A DNA stretch of 64,000 bases from Prorocentrum cordatum. Its lineage: Eukaryota > Sar > Dinophyceae > Prorocentrales > Prorocentraceae. Every line of letters starts with the position of its first letter. Position 1 is the stretch's first letter. This document shows positions 1 to 10,136 of this stretch, one piece after another. The translations under genes and the position numbers were made by a program. Below the pieces are notes generated by a model. The model saw only the letters and a list, made by a program, of their open reading frames with translations. It did not search any database and had not been told where the DNA came from. The stretch is from contig CAUYUJ010019915.1 of assembly GCA_963575745.1 (NCBI GenBank), positions 428,332 to 492,331 of the forward strand, given 5' to 3'.

Positions 1-73
1 AAGACGGGACAGACAAAGACAGCGAAGAAAGAAAGCCTTCACATGGAAAGATGAGGCAGAGGAACAAAGAGAA

Positions 74-107
<34 letters not shown>

Positions 108-963
108 CAGACAGACACGGCCAAACCGCCCCGAAGTCTCCCCTCCAGAAGGGACCGCTCTCGACGTTGTGGTCAGAGCAGAAGCATAATACCGGCATCG
201 GCGCCCTTTCTCCGTTTTTGTTTTTTCGGGCATCCTGGGGGGCCATCGTCGCCACGGCTGGATTCGCTTCAGAACCTTAGTCAGAACGCACCCCGACAAG
301 GGTCCGGGACGCAGCGGTATGGGTATCAGTTGTTCTTCCAGAGGGTGGGAGAGGAAGGAAGGTGAAGTGAGGGGAGGGGGAGATTGGAAAGGGTGAAGCT
401 TTGTCTATACGGCGACAGGGGCGTTTCCAAAAACCTTGACAACCAAACTGCGGTTGCAGGATTTGACCGCTCTTTTTTTGCACAATCGGAAAATTGGGTC
501 GTTGAGTTTGATTGGGAGGCGGATGAACAGGCGGCGTAGGATGAGAAGGAGGGTCAGTAGGAGGAGGGGGAGGAGGAGGCGGAGGAGGAACGGAGGAGGA
601 GGAGAAGGAGGGGCAGGAGGAGTACGAGGAGCAGGAACAGCGGGGGAAGGCGGAGGAGGGGGGAGGCGCAAGGTTGCTCCAGAAAGGGGATCCGAGCCTG
701 CAGACATGGAGGCGTTAGAGAGTGCAAGCAGATCTGCTCGCTCGAGGGGCGGTTTCACGAGTGGGCTTGTCTTCCCAGGCATCCGGCGCTCCGATCTCTT
801 CGATGCGCGGGCCCCGGGAGGTCTGGGCCCCCGGAGGCCTTGACGACTCGCGGGCCGGACCCCTGAGCTGCGACCCCGTGGATGGGAAGCGCTCTCTCGC
901 GGATGCCTCGCGCGGGACGTATCCATGCGACCGCGTATACATGGGATCGCGCCCACACACACT
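1..963. other. No gene recognised; simple-sequence patches
   Basis: This stretch has a short GA run near 77-92 and a GGA-rich patch near 530-665. Open frames here are Arg/Gly or Pro/Leu-rich on both strands, as expected from purine-rich repeats, and show no domain. Confidence 0.6.
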
Positions 964-1137
964 CACCACCCACCAAACCACCCCAACCCAACCCGAAGGC
1001 CCAAATTTATCCTCGATTTCTAGTGGGGGGGGGTCGGGGAACGTTGAGAGAACACATGGTATCCGTACCCCCCCCAACCCGAAATTCGGGTCAAATTCGG
1101 GTCTTCGGGTTGGGTTGGGGTGGTCTGGTAGGTAGTC
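964..1137. mobile_element. Short inverted-repeat element (MITE-like)
   Basis: The arms 964-1008 and 1093-1137 are reverse complements over about 45 bases with a handful of mismatches. The shared core is CCACCCCAACCCAACCCGAA on the left. The roughly 175-bp size, long terminal inverted repeats and absence of coding sequence fit a non-autonomous DNA transposon. No target-site duplication was identified and no second copy was seen in the window. Confidence 0.6.
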
Positions 1138-1679
1138 ACACACTCGATGCGTGGACCCGTCAGAGATCTGGACCACCTCTCTATGGCCCGTTTTCATCCC
1201 GAGTGTTTTGTGACGGTCCCGGAGCCCGTTACAGGCCCCCGGGAGGGCAGGATTCGCTGCAGCTTTCTCGGAGCCTCGGATCTCTGGGTTTGCCTTGCGT
1301 CCCGCGGCTCGGGGGCGGCCCTGCAGGAGAGCGGTGCTCCGGCCGTTGCTGGACCTGTTCGCCAAGATCAAGAGGAGCCTGAGGTGAGCGCCTGCGCCTC
1401 CCGCTCGGGCTTCGCACACCCCCTCCTCCTCTATCTCCTCGTCCTCGTCCTCCTCCTTCTCCTTCTCCTCCCCCCGCTCCTTCCCCCCTCCCCCCTCCTC
1501 GACCCCCACCTCCCCTTTCCTCCCCCTACTCCCCCCTCCTCTCCGTCTCCTCCTCCTCCTCCTGCTCCCCTTATGGGTACCTCATCCGTGTCGCACCCCC
1601 AGACGTGTTGGTAGGGCAGGCTGGTCACTTCGGCTGGGGCTCACTGCTTATGATCCTAAAGCTTGATGTCTGCAGGAGC
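1138..1679. other. No gene; pyrimidine-rich tract and partial dispersed repeat
   Basis: Bases 1206-1229 resemble part of the dispersed repeat found at 20515, 21745, 29560 and 37795 (TGTGACGGTCCCGGAGCCCG). Bases 1425-1570 are an almost pure pyrimidine tract. No coding signal was seen. Confidence 0.5.
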
Positions 1680-2112
1680 TTCACGGGTGGACAGCGGGTC
1701 GTTTTCAAATTATGGTTCTCGCTTTAGCGCCGCGTACTTTCGTTCCCACCATTCTCAACTGTTTCACGAATGGAGGACGGGTGGTTTTCACAATGTGGTT
1801 CTCGCTTCATCGCCGCGCACATTCGTCTCAAGAGTTCGTAGCCGTTTTGCTGATTGGAGGGCAAGTCGTTATCAACATGTGGTTCTCGCCGTAGCGCCGC
1901 GCACATTCGCTTCAAAGATTGAAAGCAGTCTATATGATGGGAGGTGGTTCCTTTCCAAAACGTGGCTTTCGCCTTAGCGCAGCGCACATTCGTTTTTTCA
2001 AAGTTGGAAACAGTTTCACTGATGGATGGTGCTTCCCTTTTCAGAACGTGACTCTCCCCTCAACGCCTTGCACAGTCGTTACAGAAGTGTACAATTGTTT
2101 GAAGGGTTCGTA
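1680..2112 (+). repeat. Tandem repeat, about 83-bp unit, five copies
   Basis: Successive degenerate units share the core TGGTTCTCGC followed by TTAGCGCCGCGCACATTCG, then a variable TTTCAAAG segment and a GATGGAGGGTGGTT segment. Cores start near 1713, 1797, 1880, 1963 and 2048, giving a period of about 84. Short ORFs across it are translations of the repeat. Confidence 0.8.
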
Positions 2113-3221
2113 GGGTTGAAGTACCAGGGATAGTGCTCTATCCCGGTTGGGGACGGTCAGGGCGCAATTGTCACATTGATTCGCGGTTTTGAAATTATTG
2201 GAATGGCGTTCCCGCGCGATTCAGAATTGTCAGGACGAAGCAACCACTTATGGTTTGGCACGATGGAGGATTATCAGACGAATGTCTTGAAGCAGGCCAC
2301 TTCCCGCAATGCTAATCCAATTGCAAACCTACGCGTAGGTAACTTGGAGGGAGGTTGTGTTGCATTATCCTTGATGCGTCTTGGGTTTACACTGGTCCCC
2401 TCTCTTCTTCTGCCTGGAAGGACGCAACGCTCCAGGCCCCTGGGGACTCCCTGGGATAGAAAACATTAGGGGGGCCTTCCTGTCTGGATCTCCGTTCTGG
2501 CCAATTTTCAAGTCGCCGTCGCTCCGTCGGCTTTACTTGGCTAGCTCGGTGCAGCTATCTATCTACGTATACCCCCCTGGGCGCCATCGCACCGATGCGT
2601 CTGCGCAATATTAGGCTATCTATCTGCCCCCCAAGGGTGCCGTCGCACCCTCGCCACGCCCCTGTCGCCGTCGCACGGACGCAGATTTGCATCCCACTTC
2701 TTTTTCTGCACCTCCATCTGCCCAGCCCCACGCGCAGTCGCACCAACTTGTCCGCACATGTATGCGGAAATCTGTCATATGTCTCCTAGCACATGCTGTT
2801 TTCCCTACGGGGTTTCCATGAGCTTCCCGTGGGGGCCCTCGATGGAAGCCTGCTGTGGAGTTTTCAATTGATTGCCCAGGGCGCGCGCGGGAATACGGGA
2901 GGCCCCGGGGCGATGTGGCCCCCAGTAGGGCTTCAGGACGGGCCCCGGGAGCACGCGAGGACCATCGAGTGCTACCCTGGGAACGCATGCCTCAAGCGGC
3001 CCTTCCGAGGCCCCTGGACGAGTCCCGCGGTGCGCACCCGAGGGCGCACAGGACGCCAGTGAGTCCGACATCCCGGGACTCCTGGGCAGAGGGCTCATCG
3101 AAGAGTATGCACGCAATCGAAGCTGAGAGTTTGAAAGGGAACACGCCGTCGTATGAATTGCAGTCCTACTGGTAGCAGTAGTATTTACCAGTAGCAGTGT
3201 CAGTCGCAGTTGTTCGCATGA
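2113..3221. other. No gene recognised
   Basis: Bases 2550-2700 hold two or three imperfect copies of a segment with CTATCTATCT and CGCCGTCGCACC, related to 19925-20130. The remainder is unique-looking sequence with only short ORFs and no recognisable domain. Confidence 0.5.
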
Positions 3222-3665
3222 GCCTTACGAGCAGTACGAGCCCGATGAGCCCTGTGAGTCCTAGTCGCCCTATGAGCCCCATGAGCCCTATGAGCTCCAT
3301 GCGCCACATGTGCCCTCTGAGACTGATGAGCCCAAGGAGCCCTTGGAGCCCTAGGAATCCCCTCAGCCCTTTGGGCCTTCTGAGCCAGCCCGTTGGGCCC
3401 CTACGGGCCCTATGGAACTATCAGCCCCATGAGGCCTATGAACCCTATAAGCCCTGTGCGCCTTACGATCTCTATGAGCCCTTTGAGCCCTCCGCTCTTA
3501 GCCCTCTGGGCCCTGTGGGCCTTCTGGGCCTTGTGATCCCCATGGGCCCTATGAGCCCCTTGAGCCCTATGAGCCATGAGTCCTATGAGCCCGTTGAGCT
3601 CCATGAGTCTGAGAAGCCCTATGAGCTCTATGAGCCCTGTGAATCCCATGAGCCATTTGCGCCCA
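3222..3665 (+). repeat. Minisatellite, 9-bp unit CCCTATGAG
   Basis: About 440 bases are built from degenerate 9-mers of the form CCCTATGAG or CCCCATGAG. Because the unit is a multiple of three, all frames stay open for long stretches and read as Ser-Pro-Met or Leu-Met-Gly repeats. These ORFs are artefacts of the repeat. Confidence 0.9.
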
Positions 3666-4316
3666 GAGTACATACGTCATTGTACGAATGGCACAGTGGG
3701 TACCACACTAGGTTTCTTTCACGCAGTCTTCGGGGTAACACCCCTTCCGGCGTCTATGAAAACCACCCTTGCAGGGGACCCGCCTGGCCCCCCGATTCTG
3801 CCCCCCCCCCCCCCCTTCGCCACGGGTGGGCGCGCCTTGAGCAACAGCGAGACCCCTGACGGGGCGCGCCCGCCATGCCCCACCAGCGAGGAGGAAGAGG
3901 ATGGGGTGATAGGGTAGGAAGAGGGAGGTGGAGCAGGAGGAGCAGGACGACGACGATGCCGATGACACCAGTGCGTCGGAACTGCTCCCGCGCTCGTGAC
4001 ACCTCCTGGTGGGGGGGGCCGGCGGTCGCGCGCACCAGTGAACCTTTTTAGGAGGCCTGTTCATTCAGAGCCCTCCATGGCCCCAGGCGCGGGGCCGGTG
4101 GAATTAGACCCCCCGGGTCCCAATCCGTGCGAGGGGGCGTGCCGAAATATAGCCGTTTGGGCCATTTCGCTCAACCTGAACGTATTCTCATCATGGTGGT
4201 GGTAATGGCCCGCGTTTGCCCTCCTTCACATCCTGCCCTGTCGTTGTCCCCTGGGTGAGGGCGACCACGTGGTCACGTCATCGCACCCCCGAGTTACCGC
4301 CAAGGAGCCCTGGGAG
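3666..4316. other. No gene recognised
   Basis: Sequence between two blocks of the same minisatellite, with a poly-C run near 3800. Short ORFs only. Confidence 0.5.
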
Positions 4317-4705
<389 letters not shown>

Positions 4706-5626
4706 CCATGAGGTATGAGGTTTTCTGGCGACCCACGCGTCCGTAGGTCATCTGTTGTGCGCGCGCCGTGTGTGATACGTATTCAGTGGCGGTACATCGC
4801 CTCATGTTGAGGCCCATATTGCAAGTGAAGCACCTCGTGGTACTCAACCAGTTTTCTGGTGACCCACCCGTTCATGGGTCACCTGTTGTGCGCGCTCCGT
4901 ACGGGAAACGTATTGAGTGGCAATGCATCGTTTCCTGTTGAGGCCCTGACTTCGTCAGAATGCTAATACAACGCGTTGTGCTCCTCAACAGGTTCTCTGG
5001 TGACCCATCAGTCCGTGGGCCACCTGTTGTGCGCGTGTTGTATGGGAAACGCATTGAGCGGCAATGTGTCGCCTCATGTCGAGGCCCAGGGCGCAAGTGA
5101 ACCATTTGTTTTTTTCAGCCAGTTGTCTGGTGACTCACCCGTCCAGGGGTCACCTGCTGTGCGCACGCCGTATGGGAGTCGTAATGCGTGGCAATGCATC
5201 GCCTCATGTTGAGGATCAGGATGCAAGTGAACGTTTTGGTTTCTCAGCCCGTCTTCTGCTGACCCACCCGTGCGTGGGTCACCTGATGTAAGAGAGGCTT
5301 ATGAGAAACGTATTGAGTGGCACTGCGTCGATGCATGTCGAGCCCCAAGATGCAAGTAAAGCAATGGGTGTTTCTCAACTAGTTTTCTAGTGACCCACTC
5401 GCCCGTGGGTCACATGTTGCATGCGCGGCGCATGGGAAACGTGTTGAGTGTCATCGAGCAGATTCATTCTGAGGCCCCAACTGCAAGTTAAACTTCTGGT
5501 TTTTGCCAGATCAGTGTTCTGGTGGCCCACCCGTCCGTGGAACACCCGATGCGCGCGCCATACAGGAAGCGTACTCCATGCACTGCCTCAGACTGAGGTC
5601 CAGAATGCGTCAGGACGTAATTCAGG

Positions 5627-5790
5627 AGGGGAAAAAAACACACAGACACAATTAATCTTCGATTCCCAGAAAATATGGGAAACTATGGGAATTGGGGGGG
5701 GGGGGAAGACAGAAACCCAGAAAATATGGGAAAATATGGGGAACATTGTTATTTGTGTGTATTTATTTGCGTGTCCTTGTGCCCCTTGAG
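5627..5790 (+). repeat. Dispersed repeat, copy 1, inserted in the 130-bp array
   Basis: About 150 bases closely match 58775-58930. Both begin GGGAAAAAAACACACAGACA, contain two CCCAGAAAATATGGGAAA-like segments around a poly-G run, and end near TTTGTGTGTATTTATTT. The local array spacing expands by about this length, so it is a later insertion. Ends are imperfectly inverted, which would fit a non-autonomous transposon, but that is not certain. Confidence 0.75.
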
Positions 5791-5908
5791 TAATAACATG
5801 TTTTGCTTTTCTCAGCAAGTTGTCTGTACCCACCCATCCGTGGGCCACCTGCGCGCGCCGTCTTGGAAACGCAGTCTGCGGCAACGCGACGCCTCATGTT
5901 TAGGCTCC

Positions 5909-5983
5909 TCCTCCTCCTCCTCCTCCTCCTCCTCCTCCTCCCCCTCCTCCTCCTCCTCCTCCTCCTCCTCCTCCTCCTCCTCA
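5909..5983 (+). repeat. TCC microsatellite
   Basis: Nearly pure TCC repeat inside one unit of the 130-bp array. Confidence 0.95.
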
Positions 5984-6500
5984 GAATGCAAGTGGCGCTG
6001 GTTTTTCTCAACCTGTTTTCCGGTGGCCCACCCGTGCGTGGGTCATCTGTTGCGCGCCGTACGGGGCACGGATTGCGTGGCAGTGCAACGCCTCATGTTG
6101 AGGCCCAGCACGTGGAACACGGTTTGTCTCAGCAATTTGTTTGGGGCCCAACCCGTCCGTGGGCCAACTGTTTCGCGCGCGCGCTGCACGGGACACGTGC
6201 TGAGTGGCAATGCGTCGCCTCATGTCGAAGCCCAAGATGCAAGTGAACCACTTGGTTTTTCTCAGCAAGTTTTCTGGTGACCCACCCTTCCGTGGGCCAC
6301 CTGCTGTGCGCACGCCGTATGGGAAACGTATTGTGTGGCAATGCGTCGGCTCATGTGAAGGTTCCGGATGCAAGGTTAACGATGGTTTTTCTAAAGTAGT
6401 TTCTTGGTGATCTACTTGTCCCATCTGATGTGCGCGCGCCGTACGGGAAACGTGTCGAGTGGCAACGCATCGCCTCATATTGCGGCCCTGAACGCAAGTA

Positions 6501-7583
6501 AAGAATTTGGTCCCTGCCGAAGGGCTCACCAAGGGTGCTGCCACCCTCCCTGCCGGGAACCACCGTCCGCCCACACCGTCTCCCGTGCGCAGCGAAATCG
6601 ATTTTGGCGAGTCCTGCGACTAAGCCCCCCGCCAGCGCCCCCGCTAGCGAGCGAGAGCGCTCACCACCACCCCAGCCAGCGCTCCAAGCCCCCACCGCGG
6701 CAGGGGGTGACAGCAGCGTCGACCCAATCCCCGGGCATCCGCACGGAACTGGTGGCAGAAGGGGGCATGACTGATGAACCCGACGGTGAGAGGGAACGCA
6801 AGACCCAACGGACCGGAACACAAACAAACGGCGACCCTGACTTTCGCCCCACCGCCGGGGGAGACGCGTCGTCCAGCGGACACCCGGGCCGCACCCACCC
6901 GCCTTTCCCACCGCATCGGGCCTCTCACATCCACGTCGGGTACACGCCCCACCACGACCTTAACGACAGCCTCATCAACAAGCTCCGCTGGGACACCCGC
7001 TGGCGTTGCGCATGGAACTACCAAGCACGCCGGTAGGAGTCCTGGCCAGGAGCTGTGAACAGTCTGAAAAGAATGCGGACCCATGTCCGTCATCGGTTGG
7101 AACGCACTTTGCGACCAACGGGAAGGACGGCCAGGAGCAACGTTTAACCGCATCGGGCAGGACCATTTCTGCGAGGGGGTCGTGTGCCAGCTGCGCGAGG
7201 AAGAACTTCGAGACCCGCCAGTTGTGCAGGAAGTGGAGCATACGCATCGACTGGTACGCCGCCTGGGACAAGCACGTTCGAAGGATCGAGCTGATGCACT
7301 CCTGTAACGGCAAGAGCTTAAAGGCGATGGCCAGGACCCAACAGGGAAAGGCAAGCGGCGCGCCGACCCAGCTCCTGCCGCGCGCTCCTCCTGGCGGCGC
7401 GCGGCTCTGCTGAGCGCCCCGCCTATGCCCGCACCCCCTGTCGGGCCAGAATCACGGGCCTGGGCCCCAGTTTTGCGCGCCATGGCGCGCCCACGGCTGT
7501 CCACCCGGACCGCGGTGGTCGCCGTTGGCCTCTTCCCGCGCTGCCCACCGGACAGGGTGGGCCCCACCCTGGGTCTTTGTGCT
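6501..7583. other. No gene recognised; GC-rich
   Basis: Several open frames overlap on both strands (a minus-strand frame spans 6644-7567), but none has a recognisable domain and they mask each other in GC-rich DNA. A + frame at 6774-7036 and another at 7083-7307 are less biased in composition and could be exon fragments. I cannot support either as a gene. Confidence 0.45.
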
Positions 7584-7599
7584 AAGCTTTTTTTTGTTC

Positions 7600-7709
7600 A
7601 AAAGCCTGGGTTTGCTTTTCTAGCAAAAGAAGACATTGCTTCGTAGCATTATTTTAAGCAAAAAATGCTTGGAAACCTTAGTATTTTCCAAAGAAAATAC
7701 TAAGGTTTC
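7600..7709. other. Cluster of AT-rich hairpins
   Basis: The strongest element is a perfect 17-bp stem, GAAACCTTAGTATTTTC at 7672-7688 and its exact reverse complement at 7693-7709, with the 4-base loop CAAA. Weaker hairpins precede it: AAAAGC 7600-7605 with GCTTTT 7614-7619; TTTGCT 7611-7616 with AGCAAA 7622-7627; AAGCA 7656-7660 with TGCTT 7666-7670. The patch is AT-rich in a GC-rich region and lies about 320 bases upstream of the 8032 ORF. Confidence 0.85.
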
Positions 7710-7986
7710 AAAGTAGTCTGGCCCCCTACACTCCAAGCAACAGTGGGTTGACTCAGGGGTGGCTGTCAGGGGGATGAAGTGGGGGGGCTTCCGTTCAGAA
7801 CAAGGGGGGCACAGGAGCCCTTTCTCAACCGATGGGGGCAGGAGGGGGGCTGGCACATTGGTCCATGATGCCTCAGACGAGCTTTGAAAAACTGAACCTT
7901 CCCAAGACAACCGTCGCCACGACTCCGTTGAGCCAGGACATCTGCACGACATCCCAAGATAGAAACGACCGTCAGGGCCGTCCTTT

Positions 7987-8008
7987 TCCGTAACCATTTC
8001 AATTCAAG
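7987..8008 (+). other. Candidate relict spliced leader upstream of the 8032 ORF
   Basis: These 22 bases match the dinoflagellate SL at 17 positions; the segment reads CCGTAACCATTTCAATTCAA. All five differences are transitions (G to A three times, T to C, C to T). It lies 24 bases before the ATG at 8032. A relic here would mean the gene is a retroposed copy of a trans-spliced mRNA. It is less certain than the exact copy at 29779. Confidence 0.5.
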
Positions 8009-8031
8009 CCGCGAGCACGTTTCGTCATTCC

Positions 8032-9150
8032 ATGCACATGAGCGAAGCCAAAAAGCGGAGAGGTTGCGCCCCCCGTCTAGAGATAGATGCTTGCAGCCGC
8101 GCGATAGTCGACCTGATTCGTGAGCAGGGGAAGGGTTTTTCTCGGACTAAGAACATCAGTTCTATGTTGCTGGATCCGATGTCGTATAAGACCAAAGGGT
8201 CCGTCGACAGGCAGACGGGGAAGAGGTCCAAGTGGGAGCCCGATTTGGAGGCGCTCGTGGCGAAGTCGAAGGTGTTGGAGCTGCTCTTCAGGCACACAGG
8301 GGGCGGAGGAGTCCCAGCGTGGAGTGACCTCGGCGAGTGCTTCAAGAAGATAGCCAAGGACCAGCCCATGAGTGAGTTCGCCGACCACAACACCTCGACA
8401 GTTTGCGACGTCCTGGCAGCCAAGTGGAGGCTCATGATGACAGATTGCCACCGCTACGCCACGATGCCGAGGAAGCTCATCAGGGATGCGCTGATGCTTC
8501 AGGAGTCCAAGCGCGACCAGCTGTGCAACATGACCATGAAGATCAAGGGCTTCCTCGAGGGCAGCTCGAAGAAGGGCGAGGACGTGAAGGGTTCGGGCGA
8601 TTGCGACGAGGACCCCGAGTCGCTTGGCTCTACCGCCTTCGACTTCGGCCGGGGCGCTGAGCCCGTCGTGGACAAGGACGGCGAGAAGGAGGGCGCGAAG
8701 AAGGATGCGACGGCTTCAGCTGGCGACCCGATCGCCGAGGCAGTTGATGCAGCGAGGGCGGCGGCGAGCACCCTCGGCGTGGCGCGCAAGCCCGTCGAGG
8801 CCAAGTCCGAGACCGCTGACCTGGGCAAGGCTGCTGATGAGGCTGCGGTTCACGAGAAGCCACCCACGAAGAAGGCGAAGAAGGGGCTCCACAGCGCTAC
8901 TATTCCAGAGGATTGGTGGAACGAGCAGCTGATCAACGCCAGCGTGACACACGCGGTATCGGGCAACGAGCGGGCATGCATCATGGGGGCGACTTCGAGC
9001 AGGGAGAAGCCGTCGCTCGTCGTCGAGCTGGCGGAGAAGAACCACGAAGACTATCACGCCATCGTCGCGAAGTGGGCGAAGCAGATCGACAAGAAGGGCG
9101 CCGCCAAGGCGCAGGTCAGGCAGTGGAAGCAGAAGCTACTGGGCTATTAG
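8032..9150 (+). CDS. Hypothetical lysine-rich protein, intronless, 372 aa
   Basis: An uninterrupted ATG-to-TAG frame. Coding signal is strong: third positions are G/C-rich with AAG, GAG and AGG preferred. A folded-looking N-terminal part (residues about 1-180) contains KWEPDLEALVAKSK and a Trp/Cys-containing segment (CDVLAAKWRLMMTDCHRYAT). An Ala/Asp/Lys-rich linker follows (about 185-275), then a possible nuclear signal PTKKAKKG (about 278-285), then a C-terminal segment starting EDWWNEQL and ending in a Lys/Gln-rich helix. ATG 8032 is taken because it is the first Met of the frame; a second Met is two codons on. The family is not recognised. A candidate SL relic upstream and lack of introns suggest a retrogene or an element-borne gene. 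Its resemblance in length and setting to the ORF at 13915 is notable. Confidence 0.8.
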   Translation: MHMSEAKKRRGCAPRLEIDACSRAIVDLIREQGKGFSRTKNISSMLLDPMSYKTKGSVDRQTGKRSKWEPDLEALVAKSKVLELLFRHTGGGGVPAWSDLGECFKKIAKDQPMSEFADHNTSTVCDVLAAKWRLMMTDCHRYATMPRKLIRDALMLQESKRDQLCNMTMKIKGFLEGSSKKGEDVKGSGDCDEDPESLGSTAFDFGRGAEPVVDKDGEKEGAKKDATASAGDPIAEAVDAARAAASTLGVARKPVEAKSETADLGKAADEAAVHEKPPTKKAKKGLHSATIPEDWWNEQLINASVTHAVSGNERACIMGATSSREKPSLVVELAEKNHEDYHAIVAKWAKQIDKKGAAKAQVRQWKQKLLGY

Positions 9151-9262
9151 ATGAGGTGGCATCGCTCGTTTGCTCGCTGTCTGCAGCTGGCATTTCTCGT
9201 TGGCGCGCTGTCTGCAGTCAGCATCGCTCGTTGGCCCACTGCAGTCTGCAGTTGGCCGCGCA
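9151..9262 (+). repeat. Short tandem repeat directly after the stop codon
   Basis: Three imperfect units of about 31-35 bases, each with GGCATCGCTCGTTTGCTCGC-like sequence followed by CTGTCTGCAG. It starts within a few bases of the TAG. The wording resembles the 34-bp duplication after the other ORF (15045-15112), both containing CGCTCGTT and GCTGTC. Confidence 0.75.
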
Positions 9263-9367
9263 CTGCATCAACTTGCCGCGCCTCCGATGCTTCGGATAAC
9301 GGGGCGCGCGATGGAGCGAATGCTGAGGAGGAGCAGGAGGACGGGATGAGGAGGAGGAGGAGGAAGA

Positions 9368-9460
9368 TGGCCCCGCCTGGCAAGCATCTGGCCCCACGTG
9401 GCCACCTAAGAACAAGCATTGGGCACAGTTTGGTAATTAGGTGACGCTTCCCCGCGGAGG
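9368..9460 (+). repeat. Direct repeat flanking the transposase, left copy
   Basis: About 93 bases beginning TGGCCCCGCCTGGCAAGCAT and ending in CTTCCCCGCGGAGGAGG. It matches 12955-13050 in the same orientation with roughly one difference in five plus small gaps. Both copies are set in GGA microsatellite DNA. Confidence 0.8.
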
Positions 9461-9780
9461 AGGAGGAGGAGGGGGGGGGGGGAGGAGCAGGGTGATGAGG
9501 AGGAGGAGGCGGACGAGGAGGATAAGGAGGGGGCAGATGAGGAGATGGAGGATGCTGATGGGGAGGAAGAGGAGGAGGAGGCGATGAAGGAGGAGGACGG
9601 GGGGACGGGAGAAGAAGGAGGATGGGGCGAATGGGGAGGAGAAGGATGAGGAGGAGAAGGCGTGGGAACGGGAGTAGGATGACGAGAAGGAGAAGGACGA
9701 TGAGGATGAGGCAGGAGCTGAGGGGAGGAGAAAGAAGGAGCAACAGGAAGATGAGGACGAGCCCGCACCGCGTCCAGCAA
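9461..9780 (+). repeat. GGA-rich degenerate microsatellite
   Basis: Purine-rich tract with interrupted GGA/GAGGAT repeats; open frames on both strands reflect composition only. Confidence 0.85.
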
Positions 9781-10136
9781 TCCAGCCGAAGGTGCGGGGC
9801 ACGGTGGACCCTTCTGGGCCCTTCTGGGCCCTCATCGCGGGCCCTTCTGGGCCCTCTTCGTGGGCCTGTCTGGGCACTCGGGCGTGGCGGCATTCGTTTT
9901 TTTCCTGCAATAAGTTAACCCCGAAAACAGCCAAAGGCAACGCTTAGAAGATAGATGAGCTTTAGCCGCTCATCAATGTGCTCTAGTCCCGAACCCAGCG
10001 CTGAATCAGAGTCCAATCCAACCGGTCTCAACCGCGCCCTCTAACCCCGCGTCTCCATCAATGTGTCCCCCATCAGGCGCACCCACAAGACCCCTACAGG
10101 ACTCCCCCTTTAAGATCGCCCGAAAGCAAATCGTAC
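9781..10136. other. Spacer upstream of the transposase
   Basis: Bases 9804-9875 hold a small minisatellite of GGGCCCTTCT units. The rest (about 9890-10136) is less biased and could include the 5' end of the transposase element, but no terminal inverted repeat was found. Confidence 0.5.

Larger units (their letters stand above)
4715..6500 (+). repeat. Tandem array, about 130-bp unit with an internal palindrome
   Basis: Twelve or so degenerate units, each with GTTTTCTGGTGACCCACCCG, then TGGGTCACCTGTTGTGCGCG, GGGAAACGTATTGAGTGGCA, ATGCATCGCCTCATGTTGAG and GCAAGTGAAC. Unit starts fall near 4721, 4852, 4988, 5124, 5253, 5390, 5518, 5815, 6014, 6145, 6272 and 6403. GTGACCCA and TGGGTCAC form an 8-bp inverted repeat in many units. 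The two wide spacings come from an inserted dispersed repeat (5627-5790) and a TCC microsatellite. Related units recur at 18891-19480. Confidence 0.9.

Noticed and set aside
3197-3859. 220-codon Ser-Pro-Met repeat protein
   Set aside because: The 9-bp minisatellite keeps frames open by its length; a minus-strand frame is open too, and there is no start or domain evidence.
4715-6500. CRISPR-like array of repeats with hairpins
   Set aside because: Units are degenerate and contiguous with no unique spacers, and the sequence context is eukaryotic with no cas genes.
6644-7567. 307-codon minus-strand gene
   Set aside because: Arg/Ser/Ala/Pro-rich composition, start codon not supported, overlapped by comparable + frames, no domain.
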